A stretch of DNA of 24,728 bases from Isoetes engelmannii. Lineage: Eukaryota; Streptophyta; Lycopodiopsida; Isoetales; Isoetaceae. Below, one piece after another: positions 9,156 through 19,310 of this stretch. Each line of letters begins with the position of its first letter. Positions within the stretch are counted from its first letter, which is position 1. Under the pieces are notes generated by a model. That model ran no database searches. It was not told where the DNA came from and saw only the letters and a program-made list of their open reading frames with translations. The stretch spans positions 1 to 24,728 of the forward strand of contig JAANSK020188878.1 in assembly GCA_011763485.2 (NCBI GenBank), written 5' to 3'. A program made the translations under genes and the position numbers.

Positions 9156-9259
9156 GGAGATTGACCCTCCCCCTCAAGAAAATTATGGCAAATAACCCTC
9201 GAGGCCGGGAGGTCGAGAGGGTTGTCGCCGTAATTTTCGCGAGGGGAGGGTTGACCTCC
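9156..9259. repeat. Imperfect inverted repeat, ~44-nt arms, 16-nt spacer
   Basis: The left arm 9156-9200 and right arm 9217-9259 pair over nearly their whole length (shared cores ACCCTCCCC, GAAAATTA, AACCCTC), with 9201-9216 as loop. Several mismatches are CG in the right arm and CA or TG on the left, as expected from deamination of methylated CpG in one arm. A transcript would fold into a long hairpin. Confidence 0.75.
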
Positions 9260-9545
9260 TTTAAACCGCAATTCGAGCAGGTTCTATTACCAGAACAGAA
9301 ATGAGTTAGCCATGAAAAAGAATTGTGGAAGCAGGGAAGAAGAACAAACATCAGAACAAAAAACTAATGCAGGATCTTCCAGCCTTAACTATTGGAAAAA
9401 AAGGGATTTTTTTTTCCTAGGCTTAAATAGTGAGCAGAAACAGTAGATTTGGGCTTAAACGATGATAGAAAATCAGAGATTTTTGGCTCTGTGAAGGGAA
9501 GTTTGACCTTTTGAGCGGGCTTGTATAAAGGGTAGGCTTAAGCCC
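9260..9545. other. Spacer upstream of host gene
   Basis: No gene or element is recognised. The base composition is more balanced than in the TE regions further left. Confidence 0.3.
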
Positions 9546-9726
9546 AGTAATCGAACCCTGTTTGGAAGAAATGGAAGCCCTTTTCAAGCCGTGGAAAAGG
9601 GCTAAACAGAGTAGTTGGAAAAGGGATAAGAAGCCGTCGGAATCAAGCAGTCCATTCTAAACAGATTTAGAAGTAGTCCGAACCCTGTTTGGAAGAAATA
9701 GAAGCCCTTTTCAAAGCCGTCGAAAT
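9546..9726 (+). repeat. Direct repeat pair, period 127
   Basis: CGAACCCTGTTTGGAAGAAA with the following AGCCCTTTTCAA and GCCGT occurs at 9546-9597 and again at 9672-9726. The sequence between contains further AAAAGGG/GCCGTCG motifs, suggesting several rounds of local duplication in the upstream region of the carrier gene. Confidence 0.75.
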
Positions 9727-9847
9727 AAACAAATTGCCCTTTTCAAAATCGTAGGAGGCTGCTTCAACCGTTAAGCTCTGTAAAAACCTTCAAAATCATC
9801 GACGCTACTTCAACCTTAAGCATGCCCGTACGTCGAAGATCGTCGGA

Positions 9848-10054
9848 ATGATGGGAATGAATGATAATCATTGGAATATCTTCAAAGTCGAATATTCGCT
9901 GAATTATTATGATAATCATCAAAATACTCAAAATATTCAGAAGGTTATGGATTATAATTCATTTGATCCAACGGCATGCAACGGTCGGATGAAAAGAACC
10001 TGCAAAGACTGCGGTTTAAACGAGGAGAAATGTTCCCGCCGCGATAAATCATAA
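9848..10054 (+). other. Short open frame upstream of carrier gene, unassigned
   Basis: A 68-codon frame rich in Asn, Tyr and His (DNHWNIF, YYDNHQNTQNIQ) ending with a cysteine cluster (RTCKDCGLNEEKCSRRDKS). AT-rich ATAATCAT repeats account for much of its composition. The C-terminal cysteines could hint at a zinc site, but no family is recognised. It lies where the promoter or leader of the carrier gene is expected. I consider chance or a former short exon more likely than a gene. Confidence 0.2.
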
Positions 10055-10273
10055 AGGGTTTAAAAAAAGGCGTACGGCGCAGGGAAACAAGAATTGGTAT
10101 CGTCAGGACAACGAAGATGGAGTGAATGCCTATGAGGGAACCATCGATAGATTCTCAAGGTTTTCTTTCGTTCTGGCTTTACCAAACACAGCAAGTTTGC
10201 CATCTGTTTGTTTGCACATCTCTATGCAGAAGTTCGAGAAGGCCAAGCAGAGAATGGTTTCAGGGCAGCAGAA
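10036..10273 (+). promoter_or_regulatory. Presumed promoter/5' leader of carrier gene, with upstream ORFs
   Basis: GC rises here relative to the flanks, and a TATA-like ATAAATCATAAA lies near 10043-10054. Two upstream ATGs precede the carrier start. One opens a two-codon frame (ATG GAG TGA near 10117). The other, at 10126, opens a 52-codon frame ending at 10281 and overlapping the carrier ATG by eight bases. If the transcript includes them they would reduce initiation at 10274. No transcript start is known. Confidence 0.35.
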
Positions 10274-10340
10274 ATGGCTAAGCAGTTTTTTGTCAGCGGC
10301 GTTGATGTGGCGGTGGCAACGGGCGCCACCCATCCCTTAG
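10274..10340 (+). CDS. Mitochondrial carrier (SLC25-type), first coding exon
   Basis: The exon encodes MAKQFFVSGVDVAVATGATHPL plus the first base of an Asp codon, then a GTAAAT donor at 10341. The start is the first in-frame ATG after an upstream stop and sits in a good context (GCAGAAATGGC). Mitochondrial carriers are six-helix inner-membrane exchangers built from three repeats, each opening with a helix ending in PX[DE]XX[KR]. The segment VAVATGATHPLD is very like the first helix of Arabidopsis At4g03115-type carriers (ALATGVTHPLD, from memory). There is no long presequence, as is usual for the family. The following intron is 153 bases (10341-10493). The substrate cannot be inferred. Confidence 0.75.
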
Positions 10341-10493
10341 GTAAATCTCTCAGGGTAAATCTCTGCCTTTGCGGCTCTAATTGGACTCGTCTCTGATGAA
10401 AGGACATGGGGTATCTATGTCATGGTTTCATTTACTACAAGTTTACACTTTGGATGGTTGCCGTTTGATTGAGAAAATATTTCGGGCATTCAG

Positions 10494-10555
10494 ATGTTGT
10501 GAAGGTGAGGCTGCAAATAGATAACGTTGGCATTAAAACAACGCCATCTAGCCTG
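10494..10555 (+). CDS. Mitochondrial carrier, second coding exon
   Basis: A CAG acceptor ends at 10493 and a GTATGT donor starts at 10556. The 62 bases complete the split Asp codon and continue VVKVRLQIDNVGIKTTPSSL, ending on a codon boundary. Joined in phase with the previous exon this gives the diagnostic PLDVVKVRLQ: the Pro kink, the acidic and basic gate residues, and the matrix-helix start. In relatives the next residues form the matrix helix and the EG box, then the second helix with RLGLYEP. None of these was found in the 9.7 kb before the next exon, so that part is either in an exon I failed to see or lost. Confidence 0.8.
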
Positions 10556-10744
10556 GTATGTCTTTGTGTAATTCTCTGTAGATTGTAAACCTACTTGAGA
10601 CTTTTAATTTACTTTAATGGGTCCAAATCTAGCCGAGCTGAATATTATTGGAATCGCCAAACTTTCTTATTTCAAAATGTAGGAAATTATTAGAAGTGGG
10701 GGATTATTAGATTACTAGAATTGAGCATAACTTACGAGTACATA

Positions 10745-11090
10745 GAACAAGCTAGCGAGAATTTGCAACATGTCCTTCAGAAGCTTGAATTTGCCCTGCA
10801 AGAGGCTTTGTAAACCAAGTTATTTGCAAGCTGTTTAGCACTAAGATAATACTGAGGTATACCTAGGTTCAGCGTTTCCTCTATAAAACAGACCTGTGTA
10901 TCCAAATGCTTTATCGCTGGATGACACTTAGTAAGATCTAATGCACAGAACTATCAACCTGCAATATAGATGTCGTAGTAGGAATGTGCAGATTCTGAAG
11001 TAAACGAATAAGCCATAGCATCTGAGATTTAAACCCAGAGTCTGTAATAGTTAAGCTGATTGCCACTTTGTGGTTTGAAGTCAATTCATG
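10745..11090 (-). mobile_element. Ty1/copia RNase H/C-terminal remnant (broken)
   Basis: Read on the minus strand, pieces resemble the end of copia polyprotein: a LLQNLHIPTT-like block (WLR.LL.DL), a cDN-like block, and the LA(N/D)xLVxKPL tail. It carries many breaks and is old. It lies early in the long gap after carrier exon 2 and no LTR is visible on either side. Confidence 0.6.
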
Positions 11091-11800
11091 ATGCTATTTT
11101 GACTTTCTTCAAGTACAATTTATTTCAAAAAATCTCAGATAGCTTCCAAAGAATTTAAAGACCAAGGAATCCATGATAAGAAGAAAATATTGCAAAACAT
11201 TTAATCCCTTGGCTTGCTAACCACAAAATCACAGATTAGAGTAATGTTGCAATCTTATCTGTCAATTTAATTGATCTTTTTATTAGATATAGCGAGGGTG
11301 AGCGAAAATTAACTGCAAATCGATTCTTACTTCAACAGAAATTGATGAAAATATATTAGAGATGTTTCAAAATTGATGATCGGGTATTGAATTCACACTA
11401 TTTAGGTCAAATCCAACCTATGCACGTGGTATAACTCTAAAGGTCTCTCTCTGAGCGGCTGTGCCTGAGTTATGTTACAATTGATGTTCGGCAAGTATAT
11501 GAAGGAACTATAAAATTGCAATAAAAAGTCTCCCGAGTGATCAAATCAGTGCAGCTAATATTGCTGGTAGGGTAAAAAAGCTAATCTTGCTAATAGAGCA
11601 GGAACTTATCCTTGTACAAGAATTCACCTAAATTGTTAGAGGCTATGAAATCTAAGCTGGTAAGCTTTGACTTTTTATTATCTTGGTTGATTGTAGTGGT
11701 TTCATGAGAGGTCTTGTGTAATTCCAGAAATAAAACTGCTGTTGACAGGAGTATTTGATAGAATTCAATCAAGAAACTATTGGGTAGTGATGGTATTTAT
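11091..11800. other. Intronic AT-rich stretch, nothing firm
   Basis: No domain, RNA or repeat pair is recognised. Given its neighbours it may be decayed copia internal or LTR sequence. Confidence 0.3.
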
Positions 11801-13010
11801 GAAATTGGCTTCTATTCTAGTCTTGGATGGTTCGAATTATCAGACAAGGGTTTTTCGTGGTTATCTTGGCCTGCTTGATCTGAAGGAGTTTTAAAATCAG
11901 ACTGGAAAACTGCAGATGATCCGCTGAAGATGATAAAGCTCTGGATTATCTGAAGATTTTGATTGATCCAGAAATTAGAAGACAACTTGGTTCATTTATG
12001 ACATTGTCTGAAGTATGGAAATATCTTAAAGATTCTTGTACTCATCATGGGGTAGGAAATGGGGCAGCTTACACTTGCTGAGCGTTCTACTGTTGCAAAT
12101 CAAAGTAAAGACACTTAACGGAGACTTGATAGGAGCTCGTGGAAATATTTTAGAGACTGATATATCTTAATATGAGGTGCGAAAGATCGGTGTCTCCCCA
12201 TTGTTACTACTGTTCAAAAACCAAAGAATTGCTACATCGACAAATCAGCTAAGGAGAAGCAAGAAAACTCAGTTTAACTATGCTATGATGGATTACAACA
12301 AAGGAAAAATAAAGCAAGAAGATATTAAAGAGCGCAAACCTAAAAAGGGAGACTGATATGATTTTAATATAGGTGTGAAAGACCAGTATCTTCACATTGT
12401 TACTACTGTTCAAAGACCAAAGAATGTTACATTGACATTTAATGAGGTCCAGTTACTTGTCGATGCAGAGGCAAATCAGCTAAGAAGAAGGAAGAAACTC
12501 AGCTCAACTATCTATGATGAATTACAACAAAGGAAAAATAAAGCAAGAAGGGATTAAAGAGCACAAACCTAAAAAGTATAGATCTGAAGTAATGTGTTGT
12601 CATTGTAAGCAAAAAAGACATTATCGAAATTAGTGTTCTGATTTGATTAAGCTTGTGTTTTCAGTCAACATCATCTTCGCTGGTTCATCATCTTGTGCTA
12701 CTTCAGGAGTAGTTATTATCCATGATAAATCTAATGACATTGTGGATGCATACACAGTAGAAGAAAGTACTAGAAGAAAGTACTACAAGAATAGGCGTCT
12801 AGAAAACTAGGAAATGTAATATCATACTTTGCTGGTTCGTCATTTTGCGGTATCTCAGGAGTAGTTGTTACTCATGATAAATCTGATGATGGTGGATGTA
12901 TACATGGTAGAAGAAATCTATACAAGAATACGCGTCTAGAAAACGAAAAAATGTTAGTAACTAATGAATGCTTGACTATGGTTTTATTGGAGATGCAACA
13001 AGGATGCAGT
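11801..13010 (+). mobile_element. Ty1/copia gag remnant with internal duplications (broken)
   Basis: The + strand reads LVLDGSNYQTRVFRGYLG near 11820-11880, the start of copia gag (L.G.NY..W...), followed by a gag helix (DPEIRRQLGSFMTLSEVWKY) near 11965-12030 and a CCHC zinc-knuckle-like block (CCHCKQKRHYR) near 12590-12640. Two local duplications are present: units of about 196 bp at 12155-12350 and 12351-12576, and of about 152 bp at 12670-12821 and 12822-12950. No pol domain follows in this orientation. It is a broken, old remnant in the carrier intron. Confidence 0.7.
12155..12576 (+). repeat. ~196-bp tandem duplication within copia gag remnant
   Basis: GACTGATAT opens both units (12155 and 12351). 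They share CATTGTTACTACTGTTCAAA, GCTAAG(R)AGAAG and the closing AGCGCAAACCTAAAAAG/AGCACAAACCTAAAAAG. The second unit is about 30 bases longer. Confidence 0.8.
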
Positions 13011-13059
13011 GTCTAACATCCCTCTTGATGGCTAACAAGGTTGAGCATGGTGTTCAAAA

Positions 13060-13632
13060 GCATCTAAAGATAGATGTGTTAGATGCGGCACATCAAAAGC
13101 AGCGAAGCATCTAACGTTTTAGATGCGTGAAAGATGCATCTGTAAAAATTAAAATTACTGAAGAATTTCTTAATCTAAAGCAGCCAGAAATAACAACGAA
13201 AATATAACTAATATACCACTGTTAGATAGATTAATATAATGGAAAAGAGAAGCCTCCCTTTTCTTTCCCTGATCAATTTGGGATTAAACTGCCTTGTTCT
13301 ATCTATCTATTAACAGTTGAATTAGGCCCCAAAATTGTATAATTCTGGAGGGGTTTCTTTAGGCTCATGGTCATACAGTAATTCTGCCACCTGTGGAAAA
13401 ATTCTTGCGTCTTGATTTGAAGATTGAAACCAGTGCTATCTGCCCCTGCTCCTCTAATCTAATTTGCAAAGATAGACAGGTTGACTCAATGGATGGATGA
13501 TATTAGCCACATCCGAAAAGCCAAACAAAGAAAAGGGCAAACAAAAAGTTTGAACTAAAAAATGTGGAAGCATGTAACGTTAGATGTGGGATAGATGCGC
13601 ACAAGGATCTTAAGAATTATACTTTTAGATGC
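13060..13632. mobile_element. Candidate non-autonomous DNA transposon with subterminal motifs
   Basis: The motif TTAGATGCG or its complement CGCATCTAA, with close variants, occurs about eight times and only near the two ends: at 13060-13140 (for example GCATCTAAAG at 13060, TTAGATGCGG, GCATCTAACG, TTAGATGCGTG) and 13572-13632 (TTAGATGTGGG, ATAGATGCGC, TTTTAGATGC). The ends GCATCTAAA and TTTAGATGC are complementary. Clustered subterminal repeats of this kind are typical of transposase-binding regions in hAT-like and other DNA elements. There is no coding capacity and I found no clear target duplication. Confidence 0.45.
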
Positions 13633-13743
13633 GGGTGTCTGTCGAATACTGGTTGAGATTCAACAAAGTGTTTGCCTACAAGAGGCTTGGTAAAACCATG
13701 TGCTGTACACAAGACTTGGTAAGACCATTTCCTGCTTGCTTTC

Positions 13744-13926
13744 TGAAGAAACCCTGTATGCATATATGCTAGAATGAAAGAGATACACGAGATAGCTAGG
13801 CTATGAGTAAACTGGATACTGAACTATAAAGCATGAGTATGGCTTTATAGGAGAGCCATGTCAGCAACATGCATGTCATGCCTAGTCATCTAAGAGTATT
13901 GACATGCCACATGTCATATGCTAACA
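13744..13926 (-). repeat. TRIM LTR (3' LTR on minus strand)
   Basis: 183 bp with TG..CA ends, about 96 percent identical to 14381-14563. A purine tract on the minus strand adjoins its interior side. Confidence 0.9.
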
Positions 13927-14380
13927 TCCCCCCTGATGACTAGCATGACTCAAAAGATAGGAAACGAAACTAGAACTACCAATACTAAGTATCCCCCCCG
14001 AGATATGAGATGTACTGCTGCCTGGACGGAATTTAGCATATGAAGCAAATTCAACCACAAAAGTAACCATGGCTGCCACTTGACGTTGGCGTTAAACCAT
14101 AACATCCTGCCTCTGTACCATTCTCTTTTCATGGAATAGTATAAAACGACTTCTTTTTCCTCTGTAATAAACCGTACTCAGCCTTCAACCCAAGGTTAAA
14201 CCCATGTAAGTGTCCTGCTGAATTCTGCAAACATGTCCAACCGTTCTAGACCCGCAGGACGTTCTAGGCCCGTTCTAGACTAATTTTTGCATAAGCAAGA
14301 AAAAATGATGCCAGTTCCTCAGACCCGATACCACGTTCTGATCCCACCTGCCACACTCCTGCACTCTAGCTCTGATACCA

Positions 14381-14563
14381 TGAAGAAACCCTGTATGCAT
14401 ATATGCTAGAATGAAAGAGATACACGAGATAGCTAGGCTATGAATAAACTGGATACTGAACTATAAAGCATGACTATGTCTTTATAGGAGAGCCATGTCA
14501 GCAACATACATGTCATGCCTAGCCATCTAAGAGTAGTGACATGTCACATGTCATATGCTAACA
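14381..14563 (-). repeat. TRIM LTR (5' LTR on minus strand)
   Basis: 183 bp with TG..CA ends. Its interior edge abuts the primer-binding site at about 14364-14380. Confidence 0.9.
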
Positions 14564-16000
14564 TTTTTGAGAGGAATAGTGAAAGAGATAATTAGAACTG
14601 CTGCCTCGAACAAAGCAGACTTTAATGTCTAAATGTTCAGTGAGATGATGCGACTTGTAATCCTAGCCAACCAGATCATTTTTTGGACTGCAGTAACCAT
14701 GGCGTTAAGTTCTGCTTTACTGCTACTAGCATTGCAAATCGTCAGCAAAGAATGATACAAAACCCTGTAAGTGACTTCCCATACTTCATCACTTGTAGCA
14801 TGATTTGAGTCTGCAAAAAGAAGCAACTTAGATGAAGAATTACACATATAGTTAGTGAATGTCTTTCGCTTTGGTCTATATCTTCTTGCTGAGTCAACTG
14901 TTAAAACATATGCTTGGATCATGAGGAGATACCATGTTAAACCTTGCAGGCTTGTGAAGTTCATGAATATACTTTTGCTGAGCTGGAAATATACCATGAG
15001 GTTGCGGCCAGACTTCCAAGCCAAATAATAATGCATTAGGCCAAGATCAATAATCTCAAAGTTGATGACTAAGAAAATACTTAGTAATTCGATGAATAGC
15101 ATCCTGTAGGAACCATGCCATCCACGTACAAAAGTATAATGGAAAGCTTAGACCCCCTCAGTCTTATAATAAAGATTAGAATCATCATGCCACCTCTGAT
15201 AACCAAGGTCAAAACTTAGATCTAACCATGCTTGATTTTGAAGGCAACAAATAATGGAGAAAACTTAGACAATTAGACTGTGAAGAACCATTAGACTCAG
15301 GTTGAGAGGTAGAAAAGGGACGATCTGGTAAAGAAGTATCAGTATGACAGTCTTGACCAGTAGTCTGTGAGGAAAGAAAACAGATGATAGAAATCACACA
15401 AATGGTACAGATAAGATGGTACAGAAGGTTGACTAGCAGGAGCATCTAGACATGTGGAGTCATAAAAAAATCTCACCTCAAACAAATCTTGAAGAATTTT
15501 GTCATAATTGACAATTGTTTTATCATAAAACTCAGAAGCATAGACTGCTGCTTCAATAAATTGCACGGTTCTGGATTATAAAACTCGTTTGGTAATTGGA
15601 TCATAACACCTCCACGCTTTTATGTTGTCTGGATATCCAAAATAGCTGGGACTGTTGCATAAACCAAGCACTCAAAAGCTCAAGATTGATAATCTGGCTT
15701 GATTCTATAAATTGCATCAAAAGGAGTTTGCAAACTGAATGACCTTGTAAGTGCTCGATTAGAAACGTAAGTTGTCTATGAATACCCTTAGTATCAAGAA
15801 AGTCCGGGAAGTTAGCTGAGAGGTATTCCCCAGCATTGTCTGTACGAATAGCCTTAATGGAAGTGGAAAATTCTCTTTCAACCAAAGCACTGAAAATTTG
15901 CAATTTATGAAAAGCTTCAAACCTAAGCGTAAGTCTATAAACCCAGGTATACTTACTGAAATCATCAGAGCATAAGGATCAAATGCATAATTCTTAAGGA

Positions 16001-18290
16001 ATGGGAACCTTCAACCCTCTAACCTAACATAGCCCTGAGAAAGTTTTGCTTGCACGCCAAATGCTTAGTAGCTCGAGAATTAATAAGGGTTCTCCCACTA
16101 TGGTGGTGTCTTATATTATAGCTATTCTAATTGGGCCACAGGCAAATAAACAAGTTGTTAATGCAACAAAGGGTTGCCCTCTATTCTATTCTAATCACTG
16201 GCAGCTAAATGACTAGAATATTTGTAACTAGAGCAGAATTATTAGAATTGGATGCTTTGAGAAGGATATACCCCAGATCTTTCGAAAAGGGCATAGCATT
16301 ATTGTTAAGTTCCAATGAAAAAAATTGTGAAGAAGATCAATGCATTTAGAGAATTATTAAAACCAAATTGCCATCATAGAAGAGATGACTGCTCATTTAA
16401 AATAAAGTATTCATCATGGATGGATGTCAAGAATGAGGGCAAAGCCCTTAGGTGCAGCTGTATTTTACTGAATCGAACTGGTCTTTCCGCAATCTCTCAT
16501 ATTGAGAAACACTTAGCAGCTTGCCTGGGGAAAATCTTATAGGTATATTTTCCTTTCTGCCTATGCATGCTGCAGTGCAGTGGCTACTGTCATTAGTAGG
16601 GTCATTCATTCTCCCATTCATCATTTTACTACGTTTCTTAACTGCACAAAGAGCACTATCTATATGTTTGAAACCATCAATTCTAAAACCATAGTTCTTC
16701 CCTATGGTTTAGTCTTTGACTACTATACCTTCCTCAAGTTCTTTAATTCTGAAGTACATTACTGTTTGTTGGGTCATGGTATACAATTTTTCTCTCTCTT
16801 CCATCTTGTCTATGGCATGGAAGGAGTGACCAAAACTGCCATTCTTCTCAATCTTGTAATTTTCTATTTTGGTCCATTGGCCAGAACCTGTTATCTGAAC
16901 CTGTTACCTGTAAGAAAGACTCACTGGGGCAAATTTGCATCTGGCTATGGTGATGGATTGTGGATTATGGTGGAAGAACCTCAGAGCGAGAAAGGAAAAA
17001 GAATCAGCTATAATATGAGTTAATCATACCTATGAATTAATCATACATATTTGCCTCAATTAAGCAAAACAGAGATCGAAGCTTTCAAACAAGCAGCATG
17101 CAATCACCAGGCACTAGTTTGAATCGAATCTTGCATAGGCGCAACCGAAACTGTGAGCAGAAAATCTTACCTGCAATTAATCAGAAGTGCCTGCCAGGGC
17201 TACAAGGTAATCATCAGTTCTTTCAAACCCAGAATATTCGTTCAAACCCAGAATAGAAGGAAACCTGGACACAAGGAATCCCTACTTTTTAACCGTTACT
17301 CTTAGATCTGCAGCAATCACAACCCTCCAAATCTAAATCAGGCAAGACATCTATCGTCCAAACATGCATATTTTATAACCTCAAACTCCGTCCCTAAGGT
17401 TTGTCTTCGGGTGACCAAAAAGAAATGATTTTCCACTATTAAAACTAAGACACGTCCTATTTAGGTTTGGCTGAGATGCGAAATGGCTGAGCTCTACTAT
17501 CTTGCGGGCAAGTCAAGCATGTCGAATGTGGGATGGTGGCTCATAATTTGCAAAAGGAGCACATATGGCAGCACCTATGGCATCAACGCTCTCGTCATGT
17601 GGGAGGATCTCAACCAAAGTGTCAAGTTTATAGAAAATGCTACCTATGATGTGTCCATTTGGGCTGATATGCCATCTGGTTAAATTGATTGCGATTTGTT
17701 GATTGATGGACTTGTTGTAGCACCCAAACCTTCTAAAGAAACGCCCTTTGTTCCAGTTTCAGCCTCCATCCTCTGATGCTGATATTGATGATGTGAATTT
17801 GTGTCCTGATGTATAGAGGTATATCATTTTCGAAGTCACACACTAGTATATGATGTACTACCTAACCCCCATGACGTGCATGCCTGAGATGTAAAAAAAA
17901 ACTAATACTAATACACAATGAGATCAAACCTTGGGATCCCTTCCGTATATATTGGAAACTGACATAGAAGGCCATAGCTCTCAAAGATCAATCATGTCTC
18001 TAGAAATGCCAAGGCAATTCATGTAACTGATTAAGAACATACTGGAGAATGAAATAGCTTTGGAGATGCTTAATAAACAAACCTGAAATTATGATGCATA
18101 TTATCATTCTCAGCTCCTCCTGTTCCCATACATTCGTCTCTGATGATAGCCATACTTTGATGTTCACATAACTCAGAGAACCCTTGTGAAATTTGAGTAT
18201 TACATGCGTCAATTGTAACTAATACCCGATTATGCACTTATAACTGACCTTCAATACTGAACGCTTTAATATCAGTGCAAGAAGCTGCAA
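16001..18290. other. Intronic sequence, no gene recognised
   Basis: Open stretches at 16315-16542, 16580-17023 and 17483-17683 have no recognisable domain. The one at 16580-17023 is rich in Phe, Tyr and Leu because of T-rich DNA. The region 17460-17820 has a more coding-like composition (for example FIENATYDVSIWADMPSG), but I cannot assign it. Part of 16001-16300 may extend the minus-strand copia remnant. No further carrier exon was found here. Confidence 0.4.
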
Positions 18291-18400
18291 TGCCGAGACG
18301 GAGCTTAACATCAGTTAGGGTCATCCTGGCACTGTTATTAGAGGTAATGAGAGTTAGAGTAAATGTCTCTAGTCTCTAACACCCTTCTGAAACACTACTC
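18291..18400 (-). mobile_element. Possible copia LTR start (minus strand)
   Basis: On the minus strand a purine-rich CAGAAGGG precedes TGTTAGAGACTAGAGAC, the arrangement of a polypurine tract and copia LTR start. No partner LTR was found. Confidence 0.3.
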
Positions 18401-19310
18401 TAACTAGCACAAAAACAGAAAATTATGAAAACAAAGAAATCAAGTGATGACTTTTCCCGGAGACAGATCTGCTGTAACATAATTATACTCCTGAGAAAAT
18501 ACCTTTTTGTTAAGTACATCTTGTCCCCTCCAAAGATGACTATCATAGTCTCCTTGTTAAATCTACAAACAGACGGTAAATTGGTTTGAAGGCCAGGTAA
18601 ATGAGTTTGGTCTGAAGGCTAGTTAAATGAATAACATCCATGACCTATAAGGTGGCTGAAAATTTTCGTCTCTTCTACCCTGACACTGACAAACATGTCT
18701 ATTTTCCATAGTCACCATGAGGGATGATGGACTTGATGATTAATCAGACGACCTGCAACTCTTGTTAGATGCTTAGTTGGCAGGGCAGGTAAAGACGAAG
18801 TGTCACTCAACTCCACCATGTCTAGATCACACAGCATACATTATATCCTCCCGTCCAAGCTCAATCTCCGACTGGTGAGAAGATTTGCTAAATCGTCCCA
18901 TCCATGAAAAGCTTATATTTTTTTGGCAGATCAATATCTAGATAACGGGGTCCATCAGATGATACAAAAGTAACAGATGGCTCTTTTGGGCAAGTAACAG
19001 ATCTGCTTCCACCAAGAAGTCATTGATGACCTGACGAGAATGGAGGATGTTCTGAAGACGTGTGAAAATTCAGCAACAAAAACGACATAATAACCAAACA
19101 TGTAGAAATCCCACTTCATGACTTATTTCAAGCTTACACAGTTGTAATCCCAACTTTGTTGGAATTGAATCCAGTTGTTTTTCAATTGTCTTCTTCGTTG
19201 CAAATTGCTTTCCAATGGCTTTTTGGCAATTTTCCAAAATACGGATGGGTTTGTTTGGGAATTTTCCAAAACATTAATGGTATTTTGGTAATTTTCTCTT
19301 CGTATTATAT
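18401..19310. other. Intronic sequence, nothing firm
   Basis: No gene, RNA or element is recognised. It may be decayed retroelement DNA. T-rich runs around 19150-19310 give chance open frames. Confidence 0.3.

Larger units (their letters stand above)
13744..14563 (-). mobile_element. TRIM (miniature copia-type LTR element), looks whole
   Basis: Two 183-bp LTRs, at 13744-13926 and 14381-14563, flank a 454-bp non-coding interior. On the minus strand the LTR begins TGTTAGCATATGACATG and ends CTTCA. Directly after the first LTR is TGGTATCAGAGCTAGAG, the initiator-Met tRNA primer-binding site typical of plant copia. Directly before the second is a purine tract, CAGGGGGGA. All parts of a TRIM are thus present, and with no coding sequence it depends on a partner in trans. 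The LTRs are about 96 percent identical, implying an insertion some millions to perhaps twenty million years ago depending on rate. Flanking 5-base repeats are not clear (CTTTC, TTTTT). It sits inside the copia remnant. Confidence 0.9.
13640..16000 (-). mobile_element. Ty1/copia pol remnant, interrupted by a TRIM (broken)
   Basis: Read on the minus strand in pol order: integrase core (IKAIRTDNAGEYLSANF, then GIHRQL) at about 15750-15900; the linker after integrase at about 15420-15560; the last part of reverse transcriptase (IIDLGLMHYYLAW, QLSKSIFMN) at about 14940-15070; and RNase H (LLLFADSNHA, SSSKAELNAMVTAVQKMIWL) at about 14650-14830. The closing block TKPLVGKHFVE follows at about 13665-13700, on the other side of the nested TRIM (13744-14563). 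Much of the element is missing, with many breaks. It is older than the TRIM inside it. Confidence 0.85.

Noticed and set aside
13744-14563. The 183-bp direct repeats as a CRISPR or simple tandem array.
   Set aside because: There are only two copies, with TG..CA ends plus a primer-binding site and purine tract, which identifies LTRs.
16315-16542. Possible missing carrier exon, because of KNEGKAL followed by a downstream Arg.
   Set aside because: Apart from the NEG match, neither the residues before it nor those after it (no GL.PAL.R, no RLGLYEP) follow carrier sequence, and no fitting splice phase was found.
16976-17011. GYGDGLWIMVEEP as the carrier YGGLRLGLYEP box.
   Set aside because: Spacing and residues differ too much, and the surrounding sequence is not carrier-like.
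16580-17023. 147-codon + strand open frame.
   Set aside because: Composition is driven by T-rich DNA (many Phe, Tyr, Leu), with no domain and no homologous neighbour.
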